Below are positions 43,481 to 52,650 of a stretch of DNA of 64,000 bases, one piece after another. A program made the translations under genes and the position numbers. Numbering within the stretch: the stretch's first letter is position 1; each line of letters starts with the position of its first letter. The notes below the pieces were generated by a model. That model searched no databases and was not told the origin of the DNA. It was given only the letters and a program-made list of their open reading frames with translations. This DNA is from Bradyrhizobium septentrionale. GTDB taxonomy: Bacteria; Pseudomonadota; Alphaproteobacteria; Rhizobiales; Xanthobacteraceae. The DNA is taken from assembly GCF_011516645.4 (NCBI RefSeq), contig NZ_CP088285.1, positions 1,550,001 through 1,614,000 of the forward strand, read 5' to 3'.

Positions 43481-45343
43481 CTACTTCGCCACGCCGCGCA
43501 GCACGAGCTGGTTCATGCGGCTGGCGAAGGCGGCGGGATCGTCGGGCATCTCGCCGTCGAGGATCTGCGCCTGCTCGAACAGCAACAGCGACAGGTCCTT
43601 GGCCTGCGCGGTGTCGGTCGCGAGCGCTGCGACCAATGGGTGACGCAGATTGATCTCGAGGATCGGTTTGGTGACCGCGCCGCGGTTCTGCTGGGCGAGC
43701 AGCCGCTCCAGCGCGCGGTCGCGCGCGTCACCGCCGGCGACGAGACACGACGCGCTTGCGGTCAGCCGCTGCGAGGCGCGCACGTCGGAGACGCGCTCGC
43801 CGAGCGCATCCTTGATCACCGCGATCGTGGTCGCGGCATCGGCGACAGGCGCGTCCTTGTTGTCGTCCTTGTCGTCGGCCAGCGGGATCAGGCCGAAATC
43901 GACATCGCCCTGGCTCAGCGACTTCAGCGGCTTACCGCCGAAATCGAGCGGCGCCGAGGTCCAGAACGCATCGACCGGATCGGTCAGCAGCAGCACCTCG
44001 ATGCCGCGGGCGCGCGCCGATTCCAGCTTCGGGTTCGACTTCAGCCGCTCGACGCTGTCGCCGACCAGATAATAGATTTCGGTCTGGTTCGGCTTGAGAT
44101 CGTCGACAACTTGCTTCAGCGAGCGGTTCTCGCCCGATGTCGTGGTGAAGCGGGCCAGCGCCAGCAATTTTTCACGGCGCTCGAAATCCTCGTACAGGCC
44201 CTCCTTGATGACCGGGCCGAACGCGTCCCAGATTTTTGCAAACGTCTCCGGCTCCTTCTCGCCGAGCGTTTCCAGTTCGCTGACGACGCGGCTGGTGACG
44301 GCCTTGCGGATTTGCGCGAGCTGCGGATTGTTCTGCAGCATCTCGCGCGAGATGTTGAGCGGCAGGTCCTCGCTGTCGATCACGCCGCGGATGAAGCGGA
44401 GATAAGCCGGCAACAGCTCGGCGTCGTCGGCGATGAAGACGCGGCGGACATAGAGCTTGACCTTACCTTTGCGCTCGACCTGGAACAGGTCGAACGGCTT
44501 GGTCGACGGCGCGAACAGCAGCACGGCGTAGGACTGCCGGCCCTCGGCACGGTAATGCAGCGTCATCGCCGGCTCGTCGAAGGCGCCCGCGATCTGCTTG
44601 TAGGCCTGCGCATAGTCTTCCGGCGAAAGCTCCGACTTCGAGCGCTGCCACAGCGCGCTCGCCGAGTTGATCTGGCGCGGCTCGCCCTCCTCCGGCACCA
44701 AAAGGATCGGAAACTGGATGTTGTCGGAATATTCGCGGACGATGCGCTCGATCTCATAAGCCTCGAGATATTTGGCGGCGTCCTTTTTCAGGTGCAGCAC
44801 GATCTCGGTGCCGCGCGCGACGCGCTTTGCGGCCTCTTCGCTCGCCGGCGCGATCTCGAAGCCGCTGCCGCCTTCCGACGACCACACCCAGACCTCGTCC
44901 GAGCCGGCGCGGCGGCTGGTGACGACGATCTTGTCGGCGACCATGAAGGCGGCATAAAAGCCGACGCCGAACTGGCCGATCAGATTGGCGCCGTCCTTGG
45001 CCTCGGTCAGCTTCGACAGGAACGATTTGGTGCCGGAGCGCGCGATGGTGCCGAGATTGTCGATCAGCTCCGCACGCTCCATGCCGATGCCGGTATCGAC
45101 CACGGCGAGCGTATCGGCCGCCTTGTTCGGGATGATTCTGATCTCCGGCGGCGTGCCGTCGGTGATCAGGCCAGGATTGGCGATCGCCTCGTAGCGCAGC
45201 TTGTCGCAGGCATCAGATGCGTTCGAGATCAATTCGCGCAGGAAGATATCGGTCTCGGAATAGACCGAATGCACCATCAGGTGCAGCAATTCGGCAACCT
45301 CGGCCTGGAACGGCTGGGATTCGGCGGCGGCAGTCGTGGTCAT
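43481..45343 (-). CDS. htpG: Chaperone protein HtpG (Hsp90)
   Basis: ATP-dependent cytosolic chaperone (620 aa). The N-terminal ATPase domain shows [20 protein letters not shown], the Bergerat-fold motif VVDTGIGM, and the lid segment [17 protein letters not shown]. The middle domain includes [19 protein letters not shown], and the C-terminal dimerisation domain closes the protein. The start at 45343 ([16 protein letters not shown]) is supported by family N-termini; the 22 upstream codons overlap the promoter region. It is preceded by a candidate promoter. Confidence 0.96.
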   Translation of the reverse strand: MTTTAAAESQPFQAEVAELLHLMVHSVYSETDIFLRELISNASDACDKLRYEAIANPGLITDGTPPEIRIIPNKAADTLAVVDTGIGMERAELIDNLGTIARSGTKSFLSKLTEAKDGANLIGQFGVGFYAAFMVADKIVVTSRRAGSDEVWVWSSEGGSGFEIAPASEEAAKRVARGTEIVLHLKKDAAKYLEAYEIERIVREYSDNIQFPILLVPEEGEPRQINSASALWQRSKSELSPEDYAQAYKQIAGAFDEPAMTLHYRAEGRQSYAVLLFAPSTKPFDLFQVERKGKVKLYVRRVFIADDAELLPAYLRFIRGVIDSEDLPLNISREMLQNNPQLAQIRKAVTSRVVSELETLGEKEPETFAKIWDAFGPVIKEGLYEDFERREKLLALARFTTTSGENRSLKQVVDDLKPNQTEIYYLVGDSVERLKSNPKLESARARGIEVLLLTDPVDAFWTSAPLDFGGKPLKSLSQGDVDFGLIPLADDKDDNKDAPVADAATTIAVIKDALGERVSDVRASQRLTASASCLVAGGDARDRALERLLAQQNRGAVTKPILEINLRHPLVAALATDTAQAKDLSLLLFEQAQILDGEMPDDPAAFASRMNQLVLRGVAK

Positions 45344-45381
45344 GCGGAAACTCGGACAATCGCAGGTGGCGGGAAAGCCCT

Positions 45382-45409
45382 GATATAGCGTGATCGCGCC
45401 GTGTGGCAA
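45382..45409 (-). promoter_or_regulatory. Candidate promoter for htpG
   Basis: On the minus strand, TTGCCA (45404-45409) and TATATC (45382-45387) are 16 bp apart. The start would be about 30 nt before the htpG ATG. The -35 sequence includes CTTGCC, which also resembles heat-shock sigma-32 sites (CTTG), but no CCCCAT -10 is seen. Confidence 0.4.
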
Positions 45410-45427
45410 GCCAGGCGGGGGGAACCG

Positions 45428-46234
45428 TCAGTCCGAGATCGCCGCGAGATAGCGCTCGACCGAACGGTCGAACGCCGCTTTGGCGTCGGAAGCGATGTTC
45501 TTGCCCCACCAGGCGCCGTAGATCCGCTCAAAGGCCAGTGGCGCGACCGCCTGCGCGACGCGGCGGACGGCTGCTGCATTGAGCGGAATGTAGTTCGGAT
45601 AGGAGTACATGAAGCTGACCGAGCGGCGGTCCATCGCCACCATCGCGATGTCGCCGGTCAGCAGCGCACCGCGCCCGTCGGCGCCCTTGCGCCAATGCAA
45701 CATGGTTGCGCCGGCAAAATGGCCGCCCGCCCGCAGCAAGAGGATGTCGTCGGAGATGCGGCGGCTGTCGCCCTGCCACGGCACGATCGACGGATGCGGC
45801 CGCGTCACCCATTGCGCGTCGTCGCCATGCAGGTAGACCGGCGCGTTGTCGAACGCCGCGCTCCAGTCGGCGACCGCGCCATAATAATGCGGATGCGAGA
45901 TCGCGATCGCCTTCAGCCCGCCGAGCGACCTGATATGTGAGATCGCCTCCTCCGTTGCCAGCGGCACGCAGTCCCACATCACGCAGCCGCCGCTATCCGG
46001 CACCAGGAGCGCGCGCTGCCCGATCGCAAATGCCGGCTCGAGCGCGATCCCGACCAGACCGAGATCATCACGCCAGACCAGCCGATGCCGCCCGGCGAGC
46101 TCCTCGCGCGTCAGCCACGCCTGCCCTTTCCAGTTCACATATTGCCGCTCGTCCTCGCAGATCGGGCAGGACGGCGGCGGCGCCGCGGTTTCAGGAAATT
46201 GCGCGCCGCATTGTTCGCAGGTCCAGATAGGCAT
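45428..46234 (-). CDS. MBL-fold metallohydrolase with N-terminal zinc ribbon
   Basis: A 268-residue protein of the metallo-beta-lactamase fold. Residues 5-27 form a rubredoxin-like zinc ribbon (CEQCGAQFPETAAPPPSCPIC). The MBL core follows (about 40-265), but the expected HxHxDH motif reads AISHPHYYGAVADW, so the Asp and the third His are replaced. A further His (GGHFAGATMLHW) and Asp (ALLTGDI) are present. Zinc binding is therefore incomplete or altered. The role is unknown. It lies upstream of htpG on the same strand. Confidence 0.82.
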   Translation of the reverse strand: MPIWTCEQCGAQFPETAAPPPSCPICEDERQYVNWKGQAWLTREELAGRHRLVWRDDLGLVGIALEPAFAIGQRALLVPDSGGCVMWDCVPLATEEAISHIRSLGGLKAIAISHPHYYGAVADWSAAFDNAPVYLHGDDAQWVTRPHPSIVPWQGDSRRISDDILLLRAGGHFAGATMLHWRKGADGRGALLTGDIAMVAMDRRSVSFMYSYPNYIPLNAAAVRRVAQAVAPLAFERIYGAWWGKNIASDAKAAFDRSVERYLAAISD

Positions 46235-46295
46235 TGGGAGAAGCCACGCGTTGGAATGAAGCCGGTCCCCGCTCTACGTCAGCAGCGCGAGGCGT

Positions 46296-47276
46296 TCAAT
46301 GCCGGCGCCCCAGTTCCATCTGCAGCTCCGCTGGAGCTATGCCGAACTTCCGGCGGAACGCGCGATGGAAATAGGACAGGTCGTTGAAGCCGGCCGTATA
46401 GGCGATGTCGCTGACCTTGCGGCCGGCGCCCTGCTCATGCAGCAGCAGCCGGCGCGCCAGCAGCAGGCGCTGCTCGAGCACGAATTCCGAAAACGTGGTC
46501 CCGGCGGAGGCAAACAGGCGCTGCGCCTGGCGCGTGCTCAGCGCATTCGCCCGCGCGACAGCCTCGATCGTGAGGTTGCCGTTGTCGAGGCTTTTCAGGA
46601 CGTCGGCCTTCATCAGATCGAGCCGCGTCTTCGCCACTCCGTCGCCTGCGGCCAGTTCCTTCTGCTCGGCGCTGCTGCCGAGCACCAGACCGACCAGATC
46701 CGCCAGATGATGCGCCGCCGCCTGTTGGCCCGGCACGTCCAGATCGCCGGCGAGATCGGTACACAGCGCTGAATAGCGCTCGATCATCGCGCTCAAGGCC
46801 GGGTCGCGCCCGAGCGCGCGCGCCAGCTGCGTCTCGACCGACGGCGTCACCTGGAGCAGCAGGCGACGCGGAAACCGCGTCGTCATAAAGCTGCCGGACT
46901 GGGTGAGATCGGCGGTGCCCACGATATTCATTTCGGTCAGGCACATCTGGCCGCGCGCCAGCTCGATCGCCTTGCTGCCCTGAGTGACCTGCACCTTGCC
47001 GCGCGTCGCGAAAATCAGGACGAGGTCGTCGCAGCCGTCGTTCAGCAGGGCGCGGGTGCGGGCAAAGCGGGCCGAGCCGCCGCGCGGCGTCGCGATCGCG
47101 ACCGTATGCAGCAGCGTGAACTCGTTGTGGCAATCGATGCGATTGTCGTCGGTCGGTGCGACATCGAGCCGGCAGAAGCCGCGGCAAATGCCTTCGCGCC
47201 ACGCCTCATAGGCTGGCCCCCTGGCCAGCCCGTGATGGAAAATCGAGAACCGGTTGGGCACCTGCGTCTCGGACAT
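46296..47276 (-). CDS. AraC family transcriptional regulator
   Basis: Regulator (326 aa) with an N-terminal cupin-like ligand domain (about 20-190, including FARTRALLNDGCDDLVLIF) and a C-terminal double helix-turn-helix (about 225-326). The second helix-turn-helix has VSDIAYTAGFNDLSYFHRAF and RRKFGIAPAELQ, typical of the family. The start MSETQVPNRFSIFHHG follows GGAG by 9 nt; the frame is open 61 codons further but crosses the divergent sigma-factor region. Target genes are unknown. Confidence 0.9.
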   Translation of the reverse strand: MSETQVPNRFSIFHHGLARGPAYEAWREGICRGFCRLDVAPTDDNRIDCHNEFTLLHTVAIATPRGGSARFARTRALLNDGCDDLVLIFATRGKVQVTQGSKAIELARGQMCLTEMNIVGTADLTQSGSFMTTRFPRRLLLQVTPSVETQLARALGRDPALSAMIERYSALCTDLAGDLDVPGQQAAAHHLADLVGLVLGSSAEQKELAAGDGVAKTRLDLMKADVLKSLDNGNLTIEAVARANALSTRQAQRLFASAGTTFSEFVLEQRLLLARRLLLHEQGAGRKVSDIAYTAGFNDLSYFHRAFRRKFGIAPAELQMELGRRH

Positions 47277-47463
47277 GATCCGTGCTCCGAAAGCGCGATC
47301 GATCGAAACGAGGCGATGAACGATCGCGTTCTGCCAGATATGCGCATGTCGTGTGCGCTTGTCGTTCCTGTCCCTACGCTTGGCGCGACGGTCCACGACT
47401 CCGGCGGGGAGCCTGATACCACTCCGCCGATTGCTGGTAAAGCTATTCACGAGATGCAACCCT

Positions 47464-48027
47464 ATGATGCGAAATGCGGAAGCCGGGAATAAAACCGCGC
47501 AGCAGTTTCGTGACGCGGCACTGCCGTGCCTCGACGATGCCTATGCGTTCGCCCAGGTCCTGATGCGAACCCCGGCCGACGCCGAACAGGCCGTGCAGGA
47601 ATGCTATCAGCGCGCACTGCGCCAGTTCGACGGCTTTCGCGGACCGGCCGTACGGCCTTGGTTGCTCGCGATCCTCAAAGCTGTCTGTCAGGAGAAGCTC
47701 GGCGAGAAGCCCGGCCGCCGCGGCACGCCGGCGGATGCTGCCGGCACGAATGGAACTCCCGCCCCGCGTGGCACCCCGACCATCCAACAACTCATCGACG
47801 AGTTGCCCGCGCCGCTCGGCGAAGTCATCGCGCTGCGCGAAGTTATTGATCTCTCCTACAAGGAGATCGCCGAGGTCACCGGCGTTCCGGTGACCACCGT
47901 GATGTCGCGCCTCGCAGAGGCCCGCGCGCGGCTGCTCGCGGCGCGCCGCGCCGCAAAGGCAGCGCCGGAGGCGAGACCCGCGGGCGGCGCGTCAAAACTG
48001 ACGGTCTACCGCGCGAATGCCTGTTGA
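47464..48027 (+). CDS. Sigma-70 family (ECF-like) RNA polymerase sigma factor
   Basis: A short sigma-70-related protein (187 aa). Residues about 15-75 match sigma region 2 (FAQVLMRTPADAEQAVQECYQRA, in two parts), and residues about 120-165 match region 4, with the helix-turn-helix EVIDLSYKEIAEVTGVPVTTVMSRLAEARARL in parts. A low-complexity linker (RRGTPADAAGTNGTPAPRG) joins them. No anti-sigma factor is adjacent. Two ATGs in tandem (47464 and 47467) are both possible starts. The 3' end overlaps the convergent asparaginase gene by 22 bp. Confidence 0.82.
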   Translation: MMRNAEAGNKTAQQFRDAALPCLDDAYAFAQVLMRTPADAEQAVQECYQRALRQFDGFRGPAVRPWLLAILKAVCQEKLGEKPGRRGTPADAAGTNGTPAPRGTPTIQQLIDELPAPLGEVIALREVIDLSYKEIAEVTGVPVTTVMSRLAEARARLLAARRAAKAAPEARPAGGASKLTVYRANAC

Positions 48028-49103
48028 ACCGCCGAGGACTCCGTGATGCCGTTGGCGATCAGGAGCTGAAGCAGCACCCGCGCCTTCTGCGGATTGAGAT
48101 CGAGCGAGACCGCAAAGCCGAGCTTGTCGTCCTCGACCTCGACGTTGCGGTTCACGAAGCCCGAGCCGACGCGGCTCGAGCGCACGACCACGACCCCCTG
48201 CTTCGCCGCAGCCGCCAACGCATCGATCGCGCCCTTCGATGAATTGCCGTCGCCGACGCCGGCCAGCACGATGCCCTTGGCGCCGCGCTTGACCGCGTCC
48301 TCGATCTCAGCGGCATCCATGTTGGCGTGCGAATAGATGATGTCGACCCGCGGCAGCGGCGGCGCATCCGGCAGCTTCAGCCTGGCACCCTTGGCTGGAA
48401 TGGCCGGCTGCAGGAAGCGCAGCGAGCCGGTGTCGACATAGCCGACCGGCCCGGCATCGGGCGAGCGGAACGTCTCGACGCTGGTCGTGTTGGTCTTCTG
48501 CACCCAGCGCGCCGCATGGATGGTGTCGTTGAGCACCACGAGCACGCCGCGGCCGCGGGATTCCGGCGCCGAGGCGACCCGCATCGCCTCATAGAGATTG
48601 GCCGGACCGTCGGCGCCGATCGCGGTCGAGGGCCGCATCGACCCGACCAGCACCACCGGCATGTCGGTGTCCAGCACGTTCTGCAGGAAGAACGCCGTCT
48701 CCTCCATCGTGTCGGTGCCATGGGTGATGACGACGCCGTCGACCTCCTTGTTGTCGATCGCGGCGCGGATCCGCTTGACGAGATCGAACCAGACCTTGTC
48801 GTTCATGTCCTGCGAGCCGATCGACGAAATCTGCTCGGCCGAGATCTGGGCGAGATTCTCGATGCCCGGAATCGCCGCGACCAGATTCGCCGAGCTGACC
48901 TTGCCCGAGTCATAGGCATTGCCGGCGCGTGCACTGGCCTGGCCCGCGATGGTGCCGCCGGTGCCGAGCACGAGCACCCGGGCAAGCGTGGTGTCGGAGG
49001 CCCTTTGAGCGGCCGCCGGCGACGCAAGCCCGATGACAAGGGCGGCGGCAAGGCCGGCGATCCATCGCGCGGAATAGCTTGATTGAACCGAGTGCAGCAT
49101 CAT
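48006..49103 (-). CDS. L-asparaginase, type II, exported
   Basis: Periplasmic asparaginase (365 aa) that hydrolyses asparagine to aspartate and ammonia. The signal peptide is about 1-32 (SARWIAGLAAALVIGLASPA). Catalytic elements are VLVLGTGGTIAGQASA with the first Thr, and VVITHGTDTMEETAFFL with the second Thr and Asp. IEDAVKRGAKGIVLAGVGDG is the third conserved stretch. The 22-bp convergent overlap with the sigma factor is small but real. A ribosome site GGGGAAAG precedes the ATG. Confidence 0.94.
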   Translation of the reverse strand: MMLHSVQSSYSARWIAGLAAALVIGLASPAAAQRASDTTLARVLVLGTGGTIAGQASARAGNAYDSGKVSSANLVAAIPGIENLAQISAEQISSIGSQDMNDKVWFDLVKRIRAAIDNKEVDGVVITHGTDTMEETAFFLQNVLDTDMPVVLVGSMRPSTAIGADGPANLYEAMRVASAPESRGRGVLVVLNDTIHAARWVQKTNTTSVETFRSPDAGPVGYVDTGSLRFLQPAIPAKGARLKLPDAPPLPRVDIIYSHANMDAAEIEDAVKRGAKGIVLAGVGDGNSSKGAIDALAAAAKQGVVVVRSSRVGSGFVNRNVEVEDDKLGFAVSLDLNPQKARVLLQLLIANGITESSAVQQAFAR

Positions 49104-49236
49104 TTTCTTTCCCCAGTGACAGTTTTCCTGCCCACAACTCGTGGTTTATCCCGCAACAAATCGACGAAGTTGCGGCGGAAAATGTCGTGGACGAAATCCC
49201 GCTCTCCTTATGCTTCTCCGCCACTCCCGCAAAATC

Positions 49237-49265
49237 TTGACATCTCCCGGACGGCGGCGCACATT
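49237..49265 (+). promoter_or_regulatory. Candidate promoter for the acyl-CoA dehydrogenase gene
   Basis: TTGACA (49237-49242), then a 17-bp spacer and CACATT (49260-49265). The -35 is perfect and the -10 is weak (three of six). The predicted start lies about 25 nt before ATG 49297. Confidence 0.4.
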
Positions 49266-49296
49266 TTTCGAAGATTATTCGAATTTTGGTCAGGCC

Positions 49297-50469
49297 ATGC
49301 ATTTCGAGCTTCCCGACGATCTCCGCGTTCTGCAGAGCCGCCTGCGCGAATTCGTGCGCGGCGAGTTGCAGCCCCACGATGCCGCGATCGAGGCGACCGG
49401 CAAAGTGCCGGAGAGCGCCATGGCCGGCCTGCGCAGGATGGGATTGTTCGGCACCAACACGCCAAAACAATTCGGCGGCCTCGGCCTCTCGATGCTGGGC
49501 AGCTGCATCGCGATCGAGGAGCTCGCGAAGGCCCACACCGCCTTCTACTATCTGAGCGGGGTGAACGTTCATATCGGCTCGAAGGCGATCGAGTTCTACG
49601 CACAGCCCGCCGTTCGCGACCGATGGTTGCCCGAGCTTGCCAGCGGACGCGTGATCGGCGCCTTCGCGCTGACCGAGCCGAACGCCGGATCCGACGCCGC
49701 CCGCATCCAGACCCGGGCGCGGCGGGACGGCGATCATTACGTGCTCGACGGAAGCAAGACCTACATCACCAATGCGCCGGTCGCCGGCGTCTTCACCGTA
49801 TTCGCTACGCTCGACCCGTCCGCCGGCGCGAAGGGCATCGCGGCCTTTGTTGTCGATGCAAAGACCCCGGGCCTGCGCATCGGCCGCCTGGTCGAGATGG
49901 CCGCCGGACGCGGCTCTGATCATGCCGAGGTGATCTTCGAGGGCTGCCGCGTGCCGCGCGAGAATCTGCTGGGCCAGGAGAGTGAAGGATTTGCCATCGC
50001 GATGCGCTGCCTGGATGCCGGGCGCACGCATTGGGGCGCCTATTGCGTCGGCGCGGCGAGCCAGCTGCTGGACTATGCGCTCGATCATGTCTCCGAGCGG
50101 GAAACATTCGGACGCAAACTGCGCGACCATCAGGGCATCGAGTGGCAGATCGCAGACATGGCGAGTTCGCTGCACGCCGCGCGCCTCGTCGCCTATGAGG
50201 CGGCCTGGCGTTACGACCAGGGCGACGCGGCCGCGCGCACCGCCGCGGCGGCGCTTTCCAAATATACCGGCGCCGACATGGTGCAGCGCGTCGCCGACAC
50301 GACCATGCAGCTGTTCGGTGGTGCCGGTTATTCCAGGGAGCTGCCGATCGAACGTATCTGGCGGGAAACACGGGTGGTGCGGATTCTGGATGGCACATCC
50401 GAGATCATGCGCCAGATCATCGCCCGTCATGCACTCCGGACCCATCAACGGCGGAACAAGCCGATCTGA
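49297..50469 (+). CDS. Acyl-CoA dehydrogenase family protein
   Basis: Flavoprotein (390 aa) that oxidises an acyl-CoA to the enoyl-CoA. FAD/substrate motifs are visible: FALTEPNAGSDAARIQTRA near 125, RVPRENLLGQESEGFAIA near 220, the ERETFGRKLRDHQGIEWQIADM segment (in parts) near 265, and LFGGAGYSRELPIERIWRE near 340. At the usual catalytic Glu the sequence reads ILDGTSEIMRQII, with Asp in place of Glu, as in some relatives. The start at 49297 follows AGGCC at a weak ribosome site. A TetR gene follows on the same strand. Confidence 0.9.
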   Translation: MHFELPDDLRVLQSRLREFVRGELQPHDAAIEATGKVPESAMAGLRRMGLFGTNTPKQFGGLGLSMLGSCIAIEELAKAHTAFYYLSGVNVHIGSKAIEFYAQPAVRDRWLPELASGRVIGAFALTEPNAGSDAARIQTRARRDGDHYVLDGSKTYITNAPVAGVFTVFATLDPSAGAKGIAAFVVDAKTPGLRIGRLVEMAAGRGSDHAEVIFEGCRVPRENLLGQESEGFAIAMRCLDAGRTHWGAYCVGAASQLLDYALDHVSERETFGRKLRDHQGIEWQIADMASSLHAARLVAYEAAWRYDQGDAAARTAAAALSKYTGADMVQRVADTTMQLFGGAGYSRELPIERIWRETRVVRILDGTSEIMRQIIARHALRTHQRRNKPI

Positions 50470-50557
50470 TCACAATCTTACGCTGTGTCTCGTCGCAATA
50501 GCGCTTGTGTTCCGATGCCGCTGCCTTACTGTTTTTGCGGGACGCAAGGAGACGGCA

Positions 50558-51172
50558 GTGGCTTCGGGGACGACGCTCAAGCTCAAGCAACAACGCAGCC
50601 GCGACCGACGCGAGCAGATCCTCTCAGCAGCGACCAAGCTGTTTGGCGAGAGAGGCATCGACGGCACCTCGCTCACCGACATCGCCGCGGCGGCCAAGGT
50701 GCCGCTCTCCAGCCTCTATGACTATTTCGAGGACAAGCGCGCGCTGGTGCTCGATGTGCCCGCGGGCAATTTCGAGGCGCTGTATCAGAAAACCGAACCG
50801 CTGCTGGTGAAGGGCGGCGACCCCGTCGAGCAGCTCCGCATCATCTTCCTGACCAACTTCCAGTACATCAAGGACAACCCGGGCTGGGGCCGCGTGTTCT
50901 TCCTGGAGATATGGCCGAGCGTGCTTGCCGCCGAGCCGCGGGTGAAGAAGGCGGTCGACAAATACGCGCTGCTCTATGTGCAGCTGCTCAAGCAGGCGAG
51001 CCGCGCCGGCACCTATCGCAGGAATCTCGACCCCTACACCGCGATGTCGCTGATGATGGGCGGGATGTGCCACCTCACCGCGGTCTGGCTGCTCTACGGC
51101 CGCAAATACGATCTGGTGAAGAAGGGCAAGGCGCTGTTCACCACGCTGCACAACGGGTTCGTTCGGCGTTAG
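50558..51172 (+). CDS. TetR/AcrR family transcriptional regulator
   Basis: Regulator of 204 aa with an N-terminal helix-turn-helix. The region REQILSAATKLFGERGIDGT is followed by SLTDIAAAAKVPLSSLYDYF EDKRAL, which is the TetR recognition segment. The remainder is a ligand domain with WGRVFFLEIWPSV and MSLMMGGMCHLTAVWLLYG. The GTG start at 50558 has AAGGAG nine nt upstream; the longer frame beginning in the acyl-CoA dehydrogenase gene is an artefact. It may control that neighbour, which suggests a fatty-acid or acyl-CoA ligand. Confidence 0.88.
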   Translation: MASGTTLKLKQQRSRDRREQILSAATKLFGERGIDGTSLTDIAAAAKVPLSSLYDYFEDKRALVLDVPAGNFEALYQKTEPLLVKGGDPVEQLRIIFLTNFQYIKDNPGWGRVFFLEIWPSVLAAEPRVKKAVDKYALLYVQLLKQASRAGTYRRNLDPYTAMSLMMGGMCHLTAVWLLYGRKYDLVKKGKALFTTLHNGFVRR

Positions 51173-51311
51173 CCGTTTCGCCGCAGCATGGCGGTTCTCA
51201 TCCGAGCATGATCCTTCAAAACCGTTACACAATATTGCTCATCCTGCTCTAGTATGATGCCGTGTGCGCGCGCTTTGCGGAATGCGCAGGGTTGGGGATG
51301 GGAGCGAACCG

Positions 51312-52466
51312 ATGGACGTCAAGGCTGTCCTGCCGCCGCGTGGCCGCGACTATCGCCTGGATCTCTTGCGTGGCTTCGCCAACTGGGCGATCTATCTCGA
51401 TCATATCCCGAACAATGCGGTGAACTGGATCACGCAGAAGAATTTCGGCTTCAGCGACGCCGCTGATCTGTTCGTGTTCATCTCCGGCTACACCGCGTCA
51501 TTCGTCTACGCGCGAATGATGCTCGAGCGCGGCACCGTGATCGGCGCCACCCGCCTGATCAAGCGGGCCTGGCAGATCTACGTCGCCCACGTCCTCTTGT
51601 TCGTGATCTATATCGCCGAGATCGGCTATCTCGCCCAGCGCTACCACGACCCCAACCTGGAGAACGAATTCAACGTCGCGGGCTTCATGCACAACCCGGC
51701 CGAGACGCTCTATCAGGGCCTGCTGCTGGCGTTCAAGCCCGTCAACATGGACGTGCTGCCGCTCTATATCGCGCTGATGGTTTGCTATCCGCTGGTGCTG
51801 TGGGCGATGCTGCGCAAGCTCAATCTGACGCTGCTGGCCTCGTTCCTGCTCTATCTCGCCGCACGGCATTTCGGCTGGAACCTGCCGGCCTACCCGTCCG
51901 GTACATGGTACTTCAACCCGTTCTGCTGGCAGTTCCTGTTCGTGTTCGGCGGATGGTTTGCGCTCGGCGGCGCCAGCGAATCGATCTCGTTCATCCGTTC
52001 GCGCGCCTTCCTTTGGCTCGGCGGCGCCTATCTGCTGTTCGCGCTGGTGATGACATTGGCGGGACGCTTCCCGGAACTCGGACAGGCGCTGCCGGCCTGG
52101 CTCTATGACGCGTTCAACCCGAACGACAAGACCAACCTCGCGCCATATCGCGTGCTGCACTTCATCGTGCTCGCCTTCTTCGTCACGCGCTTCCTGCCGC
52201 GCGAATGGCCCGGATACGAATGGCCGATCTTCCAGCCGTTGCTCAAATGCGGCCAGCAGTCGCTCGAGGTGTTCTGCTGCGGCGTCTTCCTCGCCGTCAT
52301 CGCGCATGTTCTGCTGGTCGAGGTCTCCGGCAGCATCTGGATGCAGATTGCGGTCAGCATTGTCGGCATCGCGCTGATGACCGGGCTGGCCTACTACCGC
52401 TCGTGGTCAAAGAAGGTCGACAAGGCGCCAGCGAAAGCGCCGGCCGCCGTCAAGCCGGCGGAATAG
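51312..52466 (+). CDS. OpgC/MdoC-family membrane protein
   Basis: Integral membrane acyltransferase-like protein (384 aa) of the OpgC family, which succinylates osmoregulated periplasmic glucans in relatives. It starts RDYRLDLLRGFANWAIYLDH, then DLFVFISGYTASFVYARMML; these are the family hallmarks. About ten membrane helices follow (for example IYVAHVLLFVIYIAEIGYL and LWLGGAYLLFALVMTLAG), and a short Lys/Ala/Pro-rich tail ends the protein. The ATG has GGGAGCG upstream. No opgG or opgH gene is in the window, so the substrate may differ. Confidence 0.9.
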   Translation: MDVKAVLPPRGRDYRLDLLRGFANWAIYLDHIPNNAVNWITQKNFGFSDAADLFVFISGYTASFVYARMMLERGTVIGATRLIKRAWQIYVAHVLLFVIYIAEIGYLAQRYHDPNLENEFNVAGFMHNPAETLYQGLLLAFKPVNMDVLPLYIALMVCYPLVLWAMLRKLNLTLLASFLLYLAARHFGWNLPAYPSGTWYFNPFCWQFLFVFGGWFALGGASESISFIRSRAFLWLGGAYLLFALVMTLAGRFPELGQALPAWLYDAFNPNDKTNLAPYRVLHFIVLAFFVTRFLPREWPGYEWPIFQPLLKCGQQSLEVFCCGVFLAVIAHVLLVEVSGSIWMQIAVSIVGIALMTGLAYYRSWSKKVDKAPAKAPAAVKPAE

Positions 52467-52650
52467 GTCGGGGCGACTGCGTACGATCAATCCTGCGCGC
52501 CGGGCCCAGCGACTCGGCACCCCTCGCAGTGAATGGCTTCCGGATTGTCCGCCTCCCGACCGTGGCTGGGGATGATGTCGCGGTTCGCTCGACGGGGCGC
52601 GATCGGCTTGTTAAGCTCCCTCTCCGCAAGGATGATTTGAGTCGGGGCAG

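Noticed and set aside
49982..50557. N-terminal extension of the TetR gene at 50558
   Set aside because: It overlaps the acyl-CoA dehydrogenase gene in another frame; GTG 50558 has a good ribosome site and family-like start.
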